In this document: positions 51,004 to 59,924 of the stretch, piece after piece
How positions within the stretch are numbered: the stretch's first letter is position 1
Layout: each line of letters begins with the position of its first letter
From: Actinomyces sp. ph3
GTDB taxonomy: Bacteria; Actinomycetota; Actinomycetes; Actinomycetales; Actinomycetaceae
Direction of reading: 5' to 3'
DNA: 64,000 nt
Assembly: GCF_000308055.1 (NCBI RefSeq)
Contig: NZ_CAGY01000001.1
Coordinates: 707,477-771,476 of the forward strand
Made by a program: the position numbers and the translations under genes
The notes under the pieces: model-generated
The model's database searches: none
What the model was told of the DNA's origin: nothing
The model's input: the letters and a program-made list of their open reading frames with translations, nothing else

Positions 51004-51079
51004 TGGAGCCACCTGTCGGACTCGAACCGACGACCGTCCGCTTACAAGGCGGGTGCTCTACCAACTGAGCTAAGGTGGC
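51004..51079 (-). tRNA. tRNA-Thr (UGU)
   Basis: 76 nt including an encoded CCA. The acceptor GCCACCT pairs with AGGTGGC, the anticodon loop is CTTGTAA (UGU), and the T arm is GTCGG-TTCGAGT-CCGAC. All arms pair. Confidence 0.95.
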
Positions 51080-51226
51080 AACCCACATAGTGTGCCATGA
51101 GTGGGGCCACAAAGACGAATTAAAAACCGCAATGTGGCTCACACGCCACCTTTAGGCACTCGAAACAAGCTGCGCATCAATACAAAAACGCTACGCTCCC
51201 ACAGCCCTTCCCCACAGCTACAAAGA

Positions 51227-51263
51227 AGGGGCGCGTGCGTGACCATGTCACGCACGCGCCCCT
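51227..51263 (-). terminator. Intrinsic terminator after the DsbA-like gene
   Basis: A perfect 16-bp stem (AGGGGCGCGTGCGTGA and its complement) with loop CCATG lies about 50 bp after the stop of the DsbA-like gene, followed on the minus strand by TTCTTTGTAG. Confidence 0.8.
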
Positions 51264-51311
51264 AACACTTTAAGGTCCGAAGCGCGATCACCCTAAGGGA
51301 TCACATCGCCC

Positions 51312-52163
51312 TTACTTCGAAGCGGACGCCGTTCCCGCGGCAGCAAGCTGCTGCTGAATTGCCGGGTAGATACCATCAACCTTGGTCACACCAAGCTTCG
51401 AGAAGTCCAGAGCGGTCTTGTCATTGATGACAAACTCGGGAGTACCCAAGGAATTGGGACTGCGACCCTCGTAGGTGGCATTTCCCCACGCCTGAGTGGT
51501 CTTGGTCAGGTATTCATCAACGCCATTCTCGGGGAAGGAATTCACAACATCCTCGGGAATTCCAACCTGCGATGCAATGGTCTTGACCTGCTTGGCTGAC
51601 TTCGACAAGTCCTGAACAACGGAACCGTTACCCGAGTTGTAGGCCTCGTTGAAGTAAGCAAGAAGCGCATTGTGGAACTTGCCCCAGGTCTGAGCATCGA
51701 CCTTTTGCGCGGCGATCAAAGAAGCGGTGGTTGCGGCGTACTGATAGGGCGCCTTCACCGTATTCACCGGCTGATACTTGATATTGAATTTGCCATCGAG
51801 AGCATCTCGAGTGACTTGCTCACCGAAGGCAACGTCATAGGCTGCGCAGACGTGGCAGGAGTAATCAAAGTATTCCGTCAACGTCGGAAGGGATTCGTCA
51901 ACCTTTCCAATACCCAAGTGAGAAACCACAATCGGTCCGCCGTCCCCGTAGGAACCGATGGCAGCGGTCGCAGCTTGGCTATCCTGAGCCTTCTTATGGT
52001 TCGACTGAATGATCACCGCAGCGATCGCGCCAATGATCACAACAAGAATCAGTACGACCAGTCCGATGATGATGTTTCGGGTTCGACGATCCGCACGTGC
52101 CTGTTGCTCACGCAGCTGCTGAGCTTTCTCACGCACTTCCTGCGAGCGAGACGGCTTTGCCAT
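51312..52163 (-). CDS. Membrane-anchored DsbA-like thioredoxin-fold protein
   Basis: 283 aa from the ATG at 52163. A basic, Gln/Glu/Arg-rich cytoplasmic helix (1-30) precedes one membrane segment (about 31-53) and an extracellular thioredoxin-fold domain with the active site CHVC (Cys103-Cys106, in FDYSCHVCAAYD) and a GTPEFVIND cis-Pro region. Family: thioredoxin_4/DsbA-like of actinobacteria, which helps oxidise or isomerise exported proteins. A terminator follows. The sequence does not show whether it is an oxidase or isomerase. Confidence 0.88.
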   Translation of the reverse strand: MAKPSRSQEVREKAQQLREQQARADRRTRNIIIGLVVLILVVIIGAIAAVIIQSNHKKAQDSQAATAAIGSYGDGGPIVVSHLGIGKVDESLPTLTEYFDYSCHVCAAYDVAFGEQVTRDALDGKFNIKYQPVNTVKAPYQYAATTASLIAAQKVDAQTWGKFHNALLAYFNEAYNSGNGSVVQDLSKSAKQVKTIASQVGIPEDVVNSFPENGVDEYLTKTTQAWGNATYEGRSPNSLGTPEFVINDKTALDFSKLGVTKVDGIYPAIQQQLAAAGTASASK

Positions 52164-52304
52164 TATCTGGGCCTTTCTGTTGATGTGCATCCAAGCCTAG
52201 CGAGCATTACCCACCGACGCACAATGCCAACGCTGATGCTACGCGTTTAATTCCACAAGGTCGCTGACACGATCATCTACCGCGGCCGATCCACGACCTC
52301 TCAG

Positions 52305-54185
52305 TCAGAAATTCCCCGCGAGAATAACACCGATAGCAAGCACACCAATCAGCCCAAGAATGACCTGCATCCATACTCGCGGCGCACAGACCTTTACCGC
52401 CACACTCAGGCCAGTACGAAGCGGACGCCCCGTTGGCATCACCCACATTCCCCACAGGGAAATCGTTGTCAGCACCCACGTCAGCAAAACCCAAGATGGA
52501 TTCATCGCTAGCCAAGAATCAGAGTGAATGGGCGTCTGCCCCGTCACAACCAGAGGGAACCACGAAATGCCGGGATTGCCCAACCTGGTTGCAAAAAAGC
52601 CCGAATAAATTGACCAGCCGATCTCCGCGTAGAAATCACGTGAGAAGAGAACCCACTGCCCCCAAGCCAATGCTGTCCCCGGGAAAAGACCGATGGCTGT
52701 CGACAGCAGCGCTCCAAGTCCCGTAAAGGGAAGCATTCCAAATGTTGCCCAGTTGTCACTGGAACGAACCTCTTGATTGCGGATCCGGCGGTTTTCACGC
52801 CATCTGTATGCACCGCCCAGCACCGCGAAAATACCCGTAATCACACCGACAAAGATGAGCCCGCCGATCCCCATATATATAGGTGCAAGAGCAAGCGCAG
52901 CCAGCGCAATAAGTCCGATGAAATTCGCTGTTTTCAGGTGCTGCCACTCGTAATGACGTTGTTCAGTCACGAACTCGACATTCGGGGGGATTGCCGCCTG
53001 ACGGTATCCATCCTCTGCGGGAAGATAGCTAGTTCCCATTGACGAGGCCGTTGGCGCAACGGGCGGCAAAAAAGCAGTTTCCCCTCCCGCATTTCTGCCT
53101 TCCCAGCCCCGAGAGTCGGCAGTGGTCTGGGGATAAACCTGCGTGGCCTCGAGATCAACATAGGAGGGATCTTCAGCAAAACCGCTCTCCATTACGCGAG
53201 TTGCATCCGCGTCTGCGGACTCAAGGACCGAAGTACGCTCACTCTCAGAGGCAAAGCGCTCTTCACCTTCGTTTTGTTCACTCAGGCCAGCAACTACAGT
53301 GGGAGCCTGCGAGGAGGTTGCAGGTGCAAGAAGACGGGCCCAATTAAGACCTTCCCACGCCATAGAGCCGCCATAAACCGCCATATCGCTGAGGCGGAAC
53401 CTGCCCCACTGCGCCAGCTCTCGAACTACCTGATCCGGGCTTGGGCGCACATGAGCGTCGGGATGCAGAGCCATGCGCATGAGCGAGGCAACTCGCGGAT
53501 CAAGTCCTCGCGTATCAGGTTCGCCTTTAAGGACGCGGTCCAAAATCCCTTCTGTCGCGCCTTCTCCGTAGGGTGGACGCCCGGTGAGCGCAGTCAGCAA
53601 AGTTGCCGTCCATCCCCACCAGTCCGTAGCCGCCGAGGCCCGCCCTCCCCTGAGCAATTCGGGTGCGGTATAGCCCGCGGTGCCGGAAACGAGGCCAGTT
53701 TGGGTCAGCCGGGCCTCGTCTTGGCCCATCGCAATACCGAAGTCAATGAGTACGGGGCCGCGGGGTGAACAAATGACATTGGAGGCTTTGACGTCGCGAT
53801 GAATAATCCGGCGCGCATGAACATCTTCAAGGGTTTGAGCAAGAGCGCCGCCGATCGCGGCAACACCACCGATGTTCAGTGCCCCTCTGGCAAGAAGTTC
53901 GGACAGAGTCGGGCCGGGGATGTATTCACTAACGACGAAGGGCTGGGTGGCATCGATCTCAATATCTAAGATGTGCGCAACCCCTCCACCGCGGATCGAG
54001 TTAACCGTCCGAGCTTCACGTAAGAGGCGCTCACGATAGCCCTCATCGGCAGCCAAGGCGGGGTGAAGAATTTTTAACGCAACGCGTTCTCCGGCCTCGT
54101 CACAGGCAAGCCACACGGTGGCAGCGCCTCCCGCGCCCAGGCGCTTGAGAAGGCGGTACCCACCAATCATTTCTTGCTCACGCAT
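52305..54185 (-). CDS. Ser/Thr protein kinase with polytopic membrane C-terminus
   Basis: 626 aa from the ATG at 54185 (GGGGTG upstream). The Hanks-type kinase domain covers about 8-275: Gly loop LGAGGAATVWL, Lys38 in VALKIL, catalytic HRDVKASN (Asp131), DFG at 148-150, and GTAGYTAPELL. A disordered linker of about 130 residues follows, rich in acidic residues, Ser and Thr, then 4-5 membrane segments to the end. There are no PASTA repeats, so it is not PknB; the topology points to sensing within or near the membrane. Target unknown. Confidence 0.88.
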   Translation of the reverse strand: MREQEMIGGYRLLKRLGAGGAATVWLACDEAGERVALKILHPALAADEGYRERLLREARTVNSIRGGGVAHILDIEIDATQPFVVSEYIPGPTLSELLARGALNIGGVAAIGGALAQTLEDVHARRIIHRDVKASNVICSPRGPVLIDFGIAMGQDEARLTQTGLVSGTAGYTAPELLRGGRASAATDWWGWTATLLTALTGRPPYGEGATEGILDRVLKGEPDTRGLDPRVASLMRMALHPDAHVRPSPDQVVRELAQWGRFRLSDMAVYGGSMAWEGLNWARLLAPATSSQAPTVVAGLSEQNEGEERFASESERTSVLESADADATRVMESGFAEDPSYVDLEATQVYPQTTADSRGWEGRNAGGETAFLPPVAPTASSMGTSYLPAEDGYRQAAIPPNVEFVTEQRHYEWQHLKTANFIGLIALAALALAPIYMGIGGLIFVGVITGIFAVLGGAYRWRENRRIRNQEVRSSDNWATFGMLPFTGLGALLSTAIGLFPGTALAWGQWVLFSRDFYAEIGWSIYSGFFATRLGNPGISWFPLVVTGQTPIHSDSWLAMNPSWVLLTWVLTTISLWGMWVMPTGRPLRTGLSVAVKVCAPRVWMQVILGLIGVLAIGVILAGNF

Positions 54186-54273
54186 CACCCCAAGCCTAGC
54201 GAATGGTTGACAAATTTCAGGCCTCAAGTGCACTGTCGGCAACAAATCGGGCTGGAATTTGTTCGACAAGCGG

Positions 54274-54282
54274 TGCTATGGT
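54274..54282 (+). promoter_or_regulatory. Possible extended -10 promoter for the ABC ATPase gene
   Basis: TGCTATGGT has the extended -10 form TGnTAnnnT and lies about 115 bp upstream of the ATPase start. There is no good -35. Low certainty. Confidence 0.3.
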
Positions 54283-54394
54283 GAGCGAGTGCGAACTTCA
54301 CATCTGATGTGGGGCAAGCGCGGCGGCAGTGAAGACGCTGTCGTCTGGTCTCTACAAAGGATCGTCCGGCACGTACCGCCGGTGGAGGTTCAAT

Positions 54395-55525
54395 ATGGCA
54401 ACTGTAACTTTCGATAAGGCGACCCGCATCTATCCCGGGTCTGACAAGCCAGCAGTCGATCAGCTCGATCTTGAGATCCAGGATGGCGAATTCCTGGTTC
54501 TCGTCGGTCCTTCCGGTTGTGGCAAGTCCACCTCCCTGCGAATGCTCGCAGGTCTTGAAGACGTGAACTCCGGCCGTATCTTCATTGGCGATAAGGACGT
54601 CACCGACGTACAGCCGAAGAACCGCGACATCGCAATGGTCTTCCAGAACTACGCTCTGTACCCGCACATGACTGTTCGCGAGAACATGGGCTTCGCACTG
54701 AAGATCGCAGGCACTCCCAAGGCTGAGATTGCTCAGCGCGTTGAGGAAGCAGCACGCATCCTCGACCTGGAGCCCTACTTGGATCGTAAGCCGAAGGCAC
54801 TTTCCGGTGGTCAGCGTCAGCGTGTGGCAATGGGCCGCGCAATCGTGCGTAAGCCTCAGGTCTTCCTCATGGATGAGCCTCTGTCCAACTTGGACGCCAA
54901 GCTGCGTGTCCAGACCCGTACCCAGATTGCTTCGCTGCAGCGTGAGCTGGGCGTCACCACCGTGTACGTGACCCACGACCAGACCGAAGCTCTGACCATG
55001 GGTGACCGCATTGCGGTTCTGAACAACGGTCTGCTCCAGCAGGTGGGAACTCCTCAGGAAATGTACGAGCACCCGGCCAACGAATTCGTTGCAGGCTTCA
55101 TCGGCTCCCCCGCCATGAACCTCGGCAAGTTCAAGGTTGAAGGCAATGTCGCAAAGCTCGGCACCGCAGAGGTTCCGCTCTCCCAGGCAACGCTGGATGC
55201 CATGGTTCCCGAAGACGAAGGCATGATTACCATCGGCTTCCGTCCCGAGGGCCTCGAGGTTGTTTCTGAGGACACCGAGAACACCATTCCGATCGAAGTT
55301 GAATTCGTTGAGGAACTGGGCTCGGACGCCTACATCTACGGCCACCTCGCAGGCGCAGACTCCGGCCACGGCCTGGGTTCGGGCAACGAAGGAAAGGGCG
55401 AGCAGCTGATCGTCCGCGTTCCTCCGCGCACCGCTCCCAAGCCCGGCGGCGTGATCCACACTCGCATCAAGGCTGGACAGCAGCACAACTTCTCTGCATC
55501 CACCGGCGATCGTCTGCCCGAGTGA
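54395..55525 (+). CDS. Sugar ABC transporter ATPase (MsmX/UgpC/SugC type)
   Basis: 376 aa from the ATG at 54395 with GGAGG 7 nt upstream. Walker [10 protein letters not shown] (38-46), Q-loop [13 protein letters not shown], signature [14 protein letters not shown], Walker [13 protein letters not shown] and H-loop THDQTEA, then the C-terminal OB-like regulatory domain of the MalK group. There are no permeases or binding protein beside it, so it probably serves several sugar importers, as MsmX and MsiK do, possibly including the transporter at the left edge. The sequence has a slightly different, more neutral codon mix typical of highly expressed genes. Confidence 0.93.
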   Translation: MATVTFDKATRIYPGSDKPAVDQLDLEIQDGEFLVLVGPSGCGKSTSLRMLAGLEDVNSGRIFIGDKDVTDVQPKNRDIAMVFQNYALYPHMTVRENMGFALKIAGTPKAEIAQRVEEAARILDLEPYLDRKPKALSGGQRQRVAMGRAIVRKPQVFLMDEPLSNLDAKLRVQTRTQIASLQRELGVTTVYVTHDQTEALTMGDRIAVLNNGLLQQVGTPQEMYEHPANEFVAGFIGSPAMNLGKFKVEGNVAKLGTAEVPLSQATLDAMVPEDEGMITIGFRPEGLEVVSEDTENTIPIEVEFVEELGSDAYIYGHLAGADSGHGLGSGNEGKGEQLIVRVPPRTAPKPGGVIHTRIKAGQQHNFSASTGDRLPE

Positions 55526-55555
55526 TCAAGAGTTTCTGATCATTCAAAAGGCTCA

Positions 55556-55591
55556 CACGGGGCCCGCAACCACACGGTTGCGGGCCCCGTG
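55556..55591 (+). terminator. Terminator-like hairpin after the ABC ATPase gene
   Basis: A perfect 16-bp stem (CACGGGGCCCGCAACC and its complement) with loop ACAC lies 30 bp after the stop. No T-run follows (CCCTATCG), so termination may be incomplete. Confidence 0.6.
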
Positions 55592-55623
55592 CCCTATCGT
55601 GCAATGAATGAGACAATAGAGCC

Positions 55624-57042
55624 ATGCCCATTCCCTCAACGCTTGAGATCACGGCAGCAACGGTTGATCCGGCACTGCTGGATTTGCCTTGGGACCTTCC
55701 CCTTGAAGACTGGCCCAAGGAAATCCTTGCCGCACTTCCCCGCGGCATTTCACGCCACGTCGTTCGCTTCGTCAATCTTTCCGACAGGGTGATCGCAGTT
55801 AAAGAGATCGGGGAAAGCGTCGCGTACAAAGAGTACGAGCTCCTTCGCGACCTCTCACGAATGGGAGCTCCCTCGGTTATCCCCACGGCTGTTGTCAGCG
55901 GCCGGCGAGATGCTTTTGGTGAGGAACTCGCAGCCGTATTGGTGACCGAACACCTGCAGTTCTCCCTTCCCTACCGCGCGGTCTTCTCACAGCACATGAC
56001 CCCAGACACCGCGGGACGCTTAATTGATGCTTTGGCCGTCCTTCTTGTTCGCCTCCATCTTCTGGGCTTCTATTGGGGCGATGTTTCGCTGTCGAACACC
56101 TTGTTCAGGCGCGATGCCGGATCGTTTTCTGCCTACCTTGTCGACGCAGAAACCGGTGAAATCCATCCTTCCCTAACCGAAGGGCAGCGCCTGTACGACG
56201 TCGATCTAGCGCGCACCAACATCATCGGTGAGCTCATGGATCTGCAGGCCGGTTCTTTCTTCCCCAGCGAAGAAGACCCCATCGAAGTCGGCGACCGTAT
56301 TCGTTCACGCTACCTTGAGCTCTGGAATGAACTCACGGGCCCTGAAGTCATCGAAACCAACCAAAAATGGCGTGTTGCTCAACGTATCCGCCGTCTCAAT
56401 GACCTGGGCTTCGAGGTCGGAGAACTTCAGATGTCTTCGGATCTTGATGGTACCCACATAATCATCACCCCGAAGGTCGTCGACGCCGGCCACCATCACC
56501 GAAAGCTCATGCGCTTGACCGGTATGGATGTCGGCGAGAATCAGGCGCAGCGAATGCTCAATGACATCGAGACCTACCGTGCAATGACCGGGAAGAACAA
56601 GACCCCACTGGAAATCGTTGCGCACGAGTGGATGAACGAAGTTTTCGAACCCGTCATCAGCGCTGTTCCCGCGGAGCTTGCTGCAAAGCTTGAACCCGCA
56701 CAGATCTTCCACGAATTCCTTGAGCACCGCTGGTATTTGGCCGAAGAAGCTGGGCGCGATATCCCCCAAGATGAGGCGATTGAGTCCTACGTCAAGAGCA
56801 TTCTTCCGACCAAGCGTGACGAAGCGATGCTGCTGGATCCGGCACTGATGGCCCAACCTGACGAAGGCGCGGCCTCGGAGATGGAAACGCTCACTGAAGA
56901 AGAGGGTTTCAGCCGCCAAGAAGAGCGCGCGGGAATTGACGGCATGCACGGGAAAGCTGATGAAACCGAAGAGAATCCCGGTCGCCCAAAGATGCAATTT
57001 GTCCCGGGGATTGGATTAATTCCCGTCGACGATTACTTCTAG
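55624..57042 (+). CDS. DUF4032 kinase-like protein
   Basis: 472 aa, cytoplasmic, no signal or membrane segment. The N-terminal ~240 residues show a protein-kinase-like/lipopolysaccharide-kinase pattern: Lys60 in VIAVKE, catalytic-loop-like FYWGDVSLSNTLF (Asp153, Asn158) and metal-site-like YLVDAETGE (Asp174). The rest matches the DUF4032 C-terminal domain of actinobacteria (HHHRKLMRLTGMDVGENQAQ). The key residues appear intact, so phosphotransfer is plausible; the substrate is unknown. Followed by glpQ-like gene at 53 bp. Confidence 0.8.
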   Translation: MPIPSTLEITAATVDPALLDLPWDLPLEDWPKEILAALPRGISRHVVRFVNLSDRVIAVKEIGESVAYKEYELLRDLSRMGAPSVIPTAVVSGRRDAFGEELAAVLVTEHLQFSLPYRAVFSQHMTPDTAGRLIDALAVLLVRLHLLGFYWGDVSLSNTLFRRDAGSFSAYLVDAETGEIHPSLTEGQRLYDVDLARTNIIGELMDLQAGSFFPSEEDPIEVGDRIRSRYLELWNELTGPEVIETNQKWRVAQRIRRLNDLGFEVGELQMSSDLDGTHIIITPKVVDAGHHHRKLMRLTGMDVGENQAQRMLNDIETYRAMTGKNKTPLEIVAHEWMNEVFEPVISAVPAELAAKLEPAQIFHEFLEHRWYLAEEAGRDIPQDEAIESYVKSILPTKRDEAMLLDPALMAQPDEGAASEMETLTEEEGFSRQEERAGIDGMHGKADETEENPGRPKMQFVPGIGLIPVDDYF

Positions 57043-57094
57043 ACCCGACTTAGATCGCTACCGGCACGTGTTGTGAAGAAATGAAGGATACACA

Positions 57095-57844
57095 ATGAGC
57101 GAATTCCCAAAGATTATTGCCCATCGCGGCGCATCGACCCTTGCACCGGAGAATACGATCGCAGCCTTCGCGAAGGCCTCGGAAATTGGTGCACGCTGGT
57201 GCGAATGCGATGTCGGCGTCATGGCTGATGGGACGCTGTTGGTGATCCACGACGACACGGTCGACCGCACAACGAATTCTTCAGGTTCTTGGGATTCCTG
57301 GGGCTACGGGGAACTGCGCCGACTTGATGCGGGCGCATGGTTTTCTCCGACCTATCGTTTTGAACGCATTCCTGAGCTGGCCGATGTGGTGTCTTTTGCG
57401 AATGCGACGCAGACATCCTTCAATATTGAACTGAAGCCTCGCGCCGCAGGGAAACGCCGCGATACATTGGTTGAAAACCTTGAGGTTGCACTACAGTCCT
57501 TCAAAAATAAGAGTGGGCTGCTGATTTCTTCCTTCGACCACGAGCTTCTCAGCGCCGTCCGTCAGGCGATGCCCGAGCTTCCACTGGCGTGGCTGTGCCG
57601 TCGCGACGAGGTCACTGCTGGCTCCTGGCGTCAGGCTGCCGATCTTGGGTGCCGCGCCATCCATCCCGCCTGGGAAGGGCTGACCGAGGTCGAAGTGAGT
57701 GAGATGCTGAGCGCGGGCTTCGAAGTGAATGCCTGGACCGTCAATTCCCTTGAGGATGCACGCACAGCCGCAAAATGGGGTGTCAGCGGGATCTTTACCG
57801 ACCGCGTACAAGATTTTCCCGCCGAGGCCCTGGCTCGCGCTTAA
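57095..57844 (+). CDS. Glycerophosphodiester phosphodiesterase
   Basis: 249 aa. GDPD TIM-barrel family: the His-Arg and metal-binding motifs AHRGASTLAPENT, then ECDVGVMADGTLLVIHDDTV with the second His, and NIELKPR. It hydrolyses glycerophosphodiesters to sn-glycerol-3-phosphate and an alcohol. No signal peptide, so a UgpQ-like cytoplasmic enzyme. AAGGA precedes the ATG. It overlaps the convergent TrmH-family gene by 4 bp. Confidence 0.92.
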   Translation: MSEFPKIIAHRGASTLAPENTIAAFAKASEIGARWCECDVGVMADGTLLVIHDDTVDRTTNSSGSWDSWGYGELRRLDAGAWFSPTYRFERIPELADVVSFANATQTSFNIELKPRAAGKRRDTLVENLEVALQSFKNKSGLLISSFDHELLSAVRQAMPELPLAWLCRRDEVTAGSWRQAADLGCRAIHPAWEGLTEVEVSEMLSAGFEVNAWTVNSLEDARTAAKWGVSGIFTDRVQDFPAEALARA

Positions 57845-58464
57845 GAGTGCTGAATCACCCAGGCCCACATGGCGATTGCCGCGGCGTGGCCCACGTTCAT
57901 TGAGCGAGTCGAACCCCGCTGTGTGATGTGGAGGATCTCGCCGCACTGAGCGCGCATTTCTTCGCTCAAACCACTGGATTCTTCCCCGAATACCAGGCAT
58001 GCCTGAGCGGGAAGCTGGTGACCTTCCAGCGGAATTGAACCCGGCACATTGTCAATTCCAACCAGCGACAATCCTCGTTCACGAACCGAATCAGCGAATT
58101 CCGTGACATCACTGTGGTGGACGACGTCTAGGTATCGGTCGGTGACCATTGCGCCACGCCGATTCCACCGTCGCCTTCCAACGATATGTACGCGACTAAC
58201 TCCCAGAGCATTCGCGCTACGGACGATTGAGCCGATATTGAAGTCGTGTCCCAGATTTTCAATGGCAATCTCAAAGGGAAGTGCGTGGGCAGCAATATCA
58301 GCGATGATCGCCTCCATTTTCCAATAGCGGTAGCGGTCCTCAACATTACGTCGATCGCCATCGGCAAGGAGCTGGGGATCGTAGACATCATCGCTCGGCC
58401 AGTTCTCGGGGCCGCCAGGCCAGGGGCCAACGCCCACTTCTGGCTGAGAGTTTGTGTCCATCAT
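57841..58464 (-). CDS. TrmH-family (SPOUT) RNA 2'-O-methyltransferase
   Basis: 207 aa from the ATG at 58464 (or the next codon, 58461), with GGAAGAAGG just upstream. SpoU motifs: motif 1 HDFNIGSIVRSANALG, motif 2 CLVFGEESSGLSEEM and motif 3 STRSMNVGHAAAIAMW, forming the trefoil knot that binds S-adenosylmethionine. An ~80-residue N-terminal region is not typical of the core. Target RNA (tRNA or rRNA) not determinable. Its start region is divergent from the HAD gene. Confidence 0.9.
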   Translation of the reverse strand: MMDTNSQPEVGVGPWPGGPENWPSDDVYDPQLLADGDRRNVEDRYRYWKMEAIIADIAAHALPFEIAIENLGHDFNIGSIVRSANALGVSRVHIVGRRRWNRRGAMVTDRYLDVVHHSDVTEFADSVRERGLSLVGIDNVPGSIPLEGHQLPAQACLVFGEESSGLSEEMRAQCGEILHITQRGSTRSMNVGHAAAIAMWAWVIQHS

Positions 58465-58510
58465 CGCCTTCTTCCTACCGAATGAACCCGCAAACAGATA
58501 CATTAGATGC

Positions 58511-59329
58511 ATGACGAATTCACTTTCCACCGCACTGTCGGATATGCCCCCAATTAGCGCATGGCTGTCAGATATGGACGGCGTTCTTGTAAAAGAGAAT
58601 CGCGCTCTTCCCGGTGCTCAGGACTTCATCTCGGCGTTGGAAGAAAATGGGATCCCATTCCTGGTTCTCACGAACAATTCGATCTTCACCAACCGTGACC
58701 TTTCTGCTCGGCTTGCGAACTCGGGCCTGAAGGTCCCCGAGGAACACATTTGGACCTCTGCCAATGCGACTGCCGCCTTCCTCTCCCAGCAGTCCCCCAA
58801 CTCCACGGCGTATGTCATTGGCGAGGCGGGGCTGACGACGGCCCTGCACACCGCGGGCTACGTGATGACCGACCAGGACCCCGAATACGTCGTTCTTGGA
58901 GAGACTCGTTTCTATGACTTCTACGCACTCACCACGGCAATCCGCCTGATCGAACGCGGTGCGAAGTTCATTGCAACCAACCCGGATGTCTCGGGCCCTT
59001 CCGATGAAGGAACCCTACCCGCAGCAGGTTCCATCGCAGCAATGATCCAAGCAGCGACCGGCAAGGCTCCCTACTTTGTTGGTAAGCCAAACCCCGTCAT
59101 GATTCGCGCCGGCCTCAACAAGATCGGTGCCCACTCCGAACAAGCTGCGATGGTTGGCGACCGCATGGATACGGATGTCCGCGCAGGTGTCGAGGCAGGC
59201 ATGAGGACCTTCTTGGTGCTCTCGGGTTCGACGCACTCAGAGGACGTGGCGAACTTCCCCTACCGTCCCTACCGTATCTACAACGGAATTGGTGACCTGA
59301 TCCGTTACGTCCAGCCCGCATCCAACTGA
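58511..59329 (+). CDS. HAD-IIA family phosphatase (NagD-like)
   Basis: 272 aa from the ATG at 58511. HAD motifs: DMDGVLVKEN (Asp21, Asp23), LTNNS, a Lys in FVGKPNP, and MVGDRMDTDVRAG. The C2-type cap between motifs II and III places it in the NagD/phosphoglycolate group. A TACATT hexamer lies 8 nt upstream of the ATG and no ribosome site is visible, so a leaderless message is possible. Directly followed by the PyrE-like gene with no gap. Substrate unknown. Confidence 0.88.
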   Translation: MTNSLSTALSDMPPISAWLSDMDGVLVKENRALPGAQDFISALEENGIPFLVLTNNSIFTNRDLSARLANSGLKVPEEHIWTSANATAAFLSQQSPNSTAYVIGEAGLTTALHTAGYVMTDQDPEYVVLGETRFYDFYALTTAIRLIERGAKFIATNPDVSGPSDEGTLPAAGSIAAMIQAATGKAPYFVGKPNPVMIRAGLNKIGAHSEQAAMVGDRMDTDVRAGVEAGMRTFLVLSGSTHSEDVANFPYRPYRIYNGIGDLIRYVQPASN

Positions 59330-59845
59330 ATGGGAACAATGGTCACTCACGATCCTCAGCTCCTTGCCCTACGCAGCCTCACCGCACCACTACTGGATAC
59401 CGAAGAACCACTTGTGCACCTCAATGAGATTTCCTTGAGCGCTCAAGGTGCGGCTGTTTGCGGTCACGTTCTCATTGATCTTCTTGAGGAAAATGACCTC
59501 GCAATCGGTGACTATGAAGTGGTGATCGCACCCGAAGGTGACGGCGCACTTGCTGCCGCGATGATTCACGCAGCGGGAGGGCGAGGGCTGGATCTGGATG
59601 CCACACTTCTTCGTCCGACTCAGGCGACGGCCTCGGACGCATCTTTCACCGGCGCTCCCATCCACGGGCGTCCGGCGGTCCTTCTAGCGAACTCTTCATT
59701 GGTCGACACCGGTGCGCTTCATGAAGCTGTAGAAGCTGCAGGCGCCACGGTGGTCGGAATTGTTTCGCTTCTCCCCGACCCCTCGACGCGGGATTTCGCA
59801 GGCAAAGCTGGACTCACCTACTGCGCCCCAGCGCTTGCTGATTGA
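59330..59845 (+). CDS. PyrE-like phosphoribosyltransferase homologue, degenerate
   Basis: 171 aa. The overall layout resembles short actinobacterial orotate phosphoribosyltransferases (EVVIAPEGDGALAAAMIHAA, VEAAGATVVGIVSLL near the end). But the PRPP-binding loop, normally four hydrophobics, two acidic residues and xxTTG, reads AVLLANSSLVDTG here, without the acidic pair, and the catalytic Lys-rich loop is not seen. So it is either inactive or uses another ligand. It starts immediately after the HAD stop codon, indicating coupling. The name is a fold-level guess. Confidence 0.5.
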   Translation: MGTMVTHDPQLLALRSLTAPLLDTEEPLVHLNEISLSAQGAAVCGHVLIDLLEENDLAIGDYEVVIAPEGDGALAAAMIHAAGGRGLDLDATLLRPTQATASDASFTGAPIHGRPAVLLANSSLVDTGALHEAVEAAGATVVGIVSLLPDPSTRDFAGKAGLTYCAPALAD

Positions 59846-59861
59846 TCACCAAAATGGTCAT

Positions 59862-59886
59862 CATCACGTGATGTATGACATATAAT
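59862..59886 (+). promoter_or_regulatory. Promoter region with palindromic operator upstream of DASS transporter
   Basis: A perfect 12-bp palindrome CATCACGTGATG (59862-59873) is followed 8 bp later by TATAAT (59881-59886), the best -10 hexamer in the window. No clear -35; the palindrome occupies that place, as expected for a regulator site. A nearby ATCACC...GGTCAT repeat overlaps the upstream stop. Confidence 0.55.
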
Positions 59887-59924
59887 TATGCGTACTCATT
59901 CCGTGAAGACAACGAGGTCTGCCC

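Noticed and set aside
50834..51142. N-terminal extension of the SdpI-like ORF through the tRNA-Thr gene
   Set aside because: The tRNA folds perfectly on the same strand, and a good ribosome site precedes the internal ATG at 50833.
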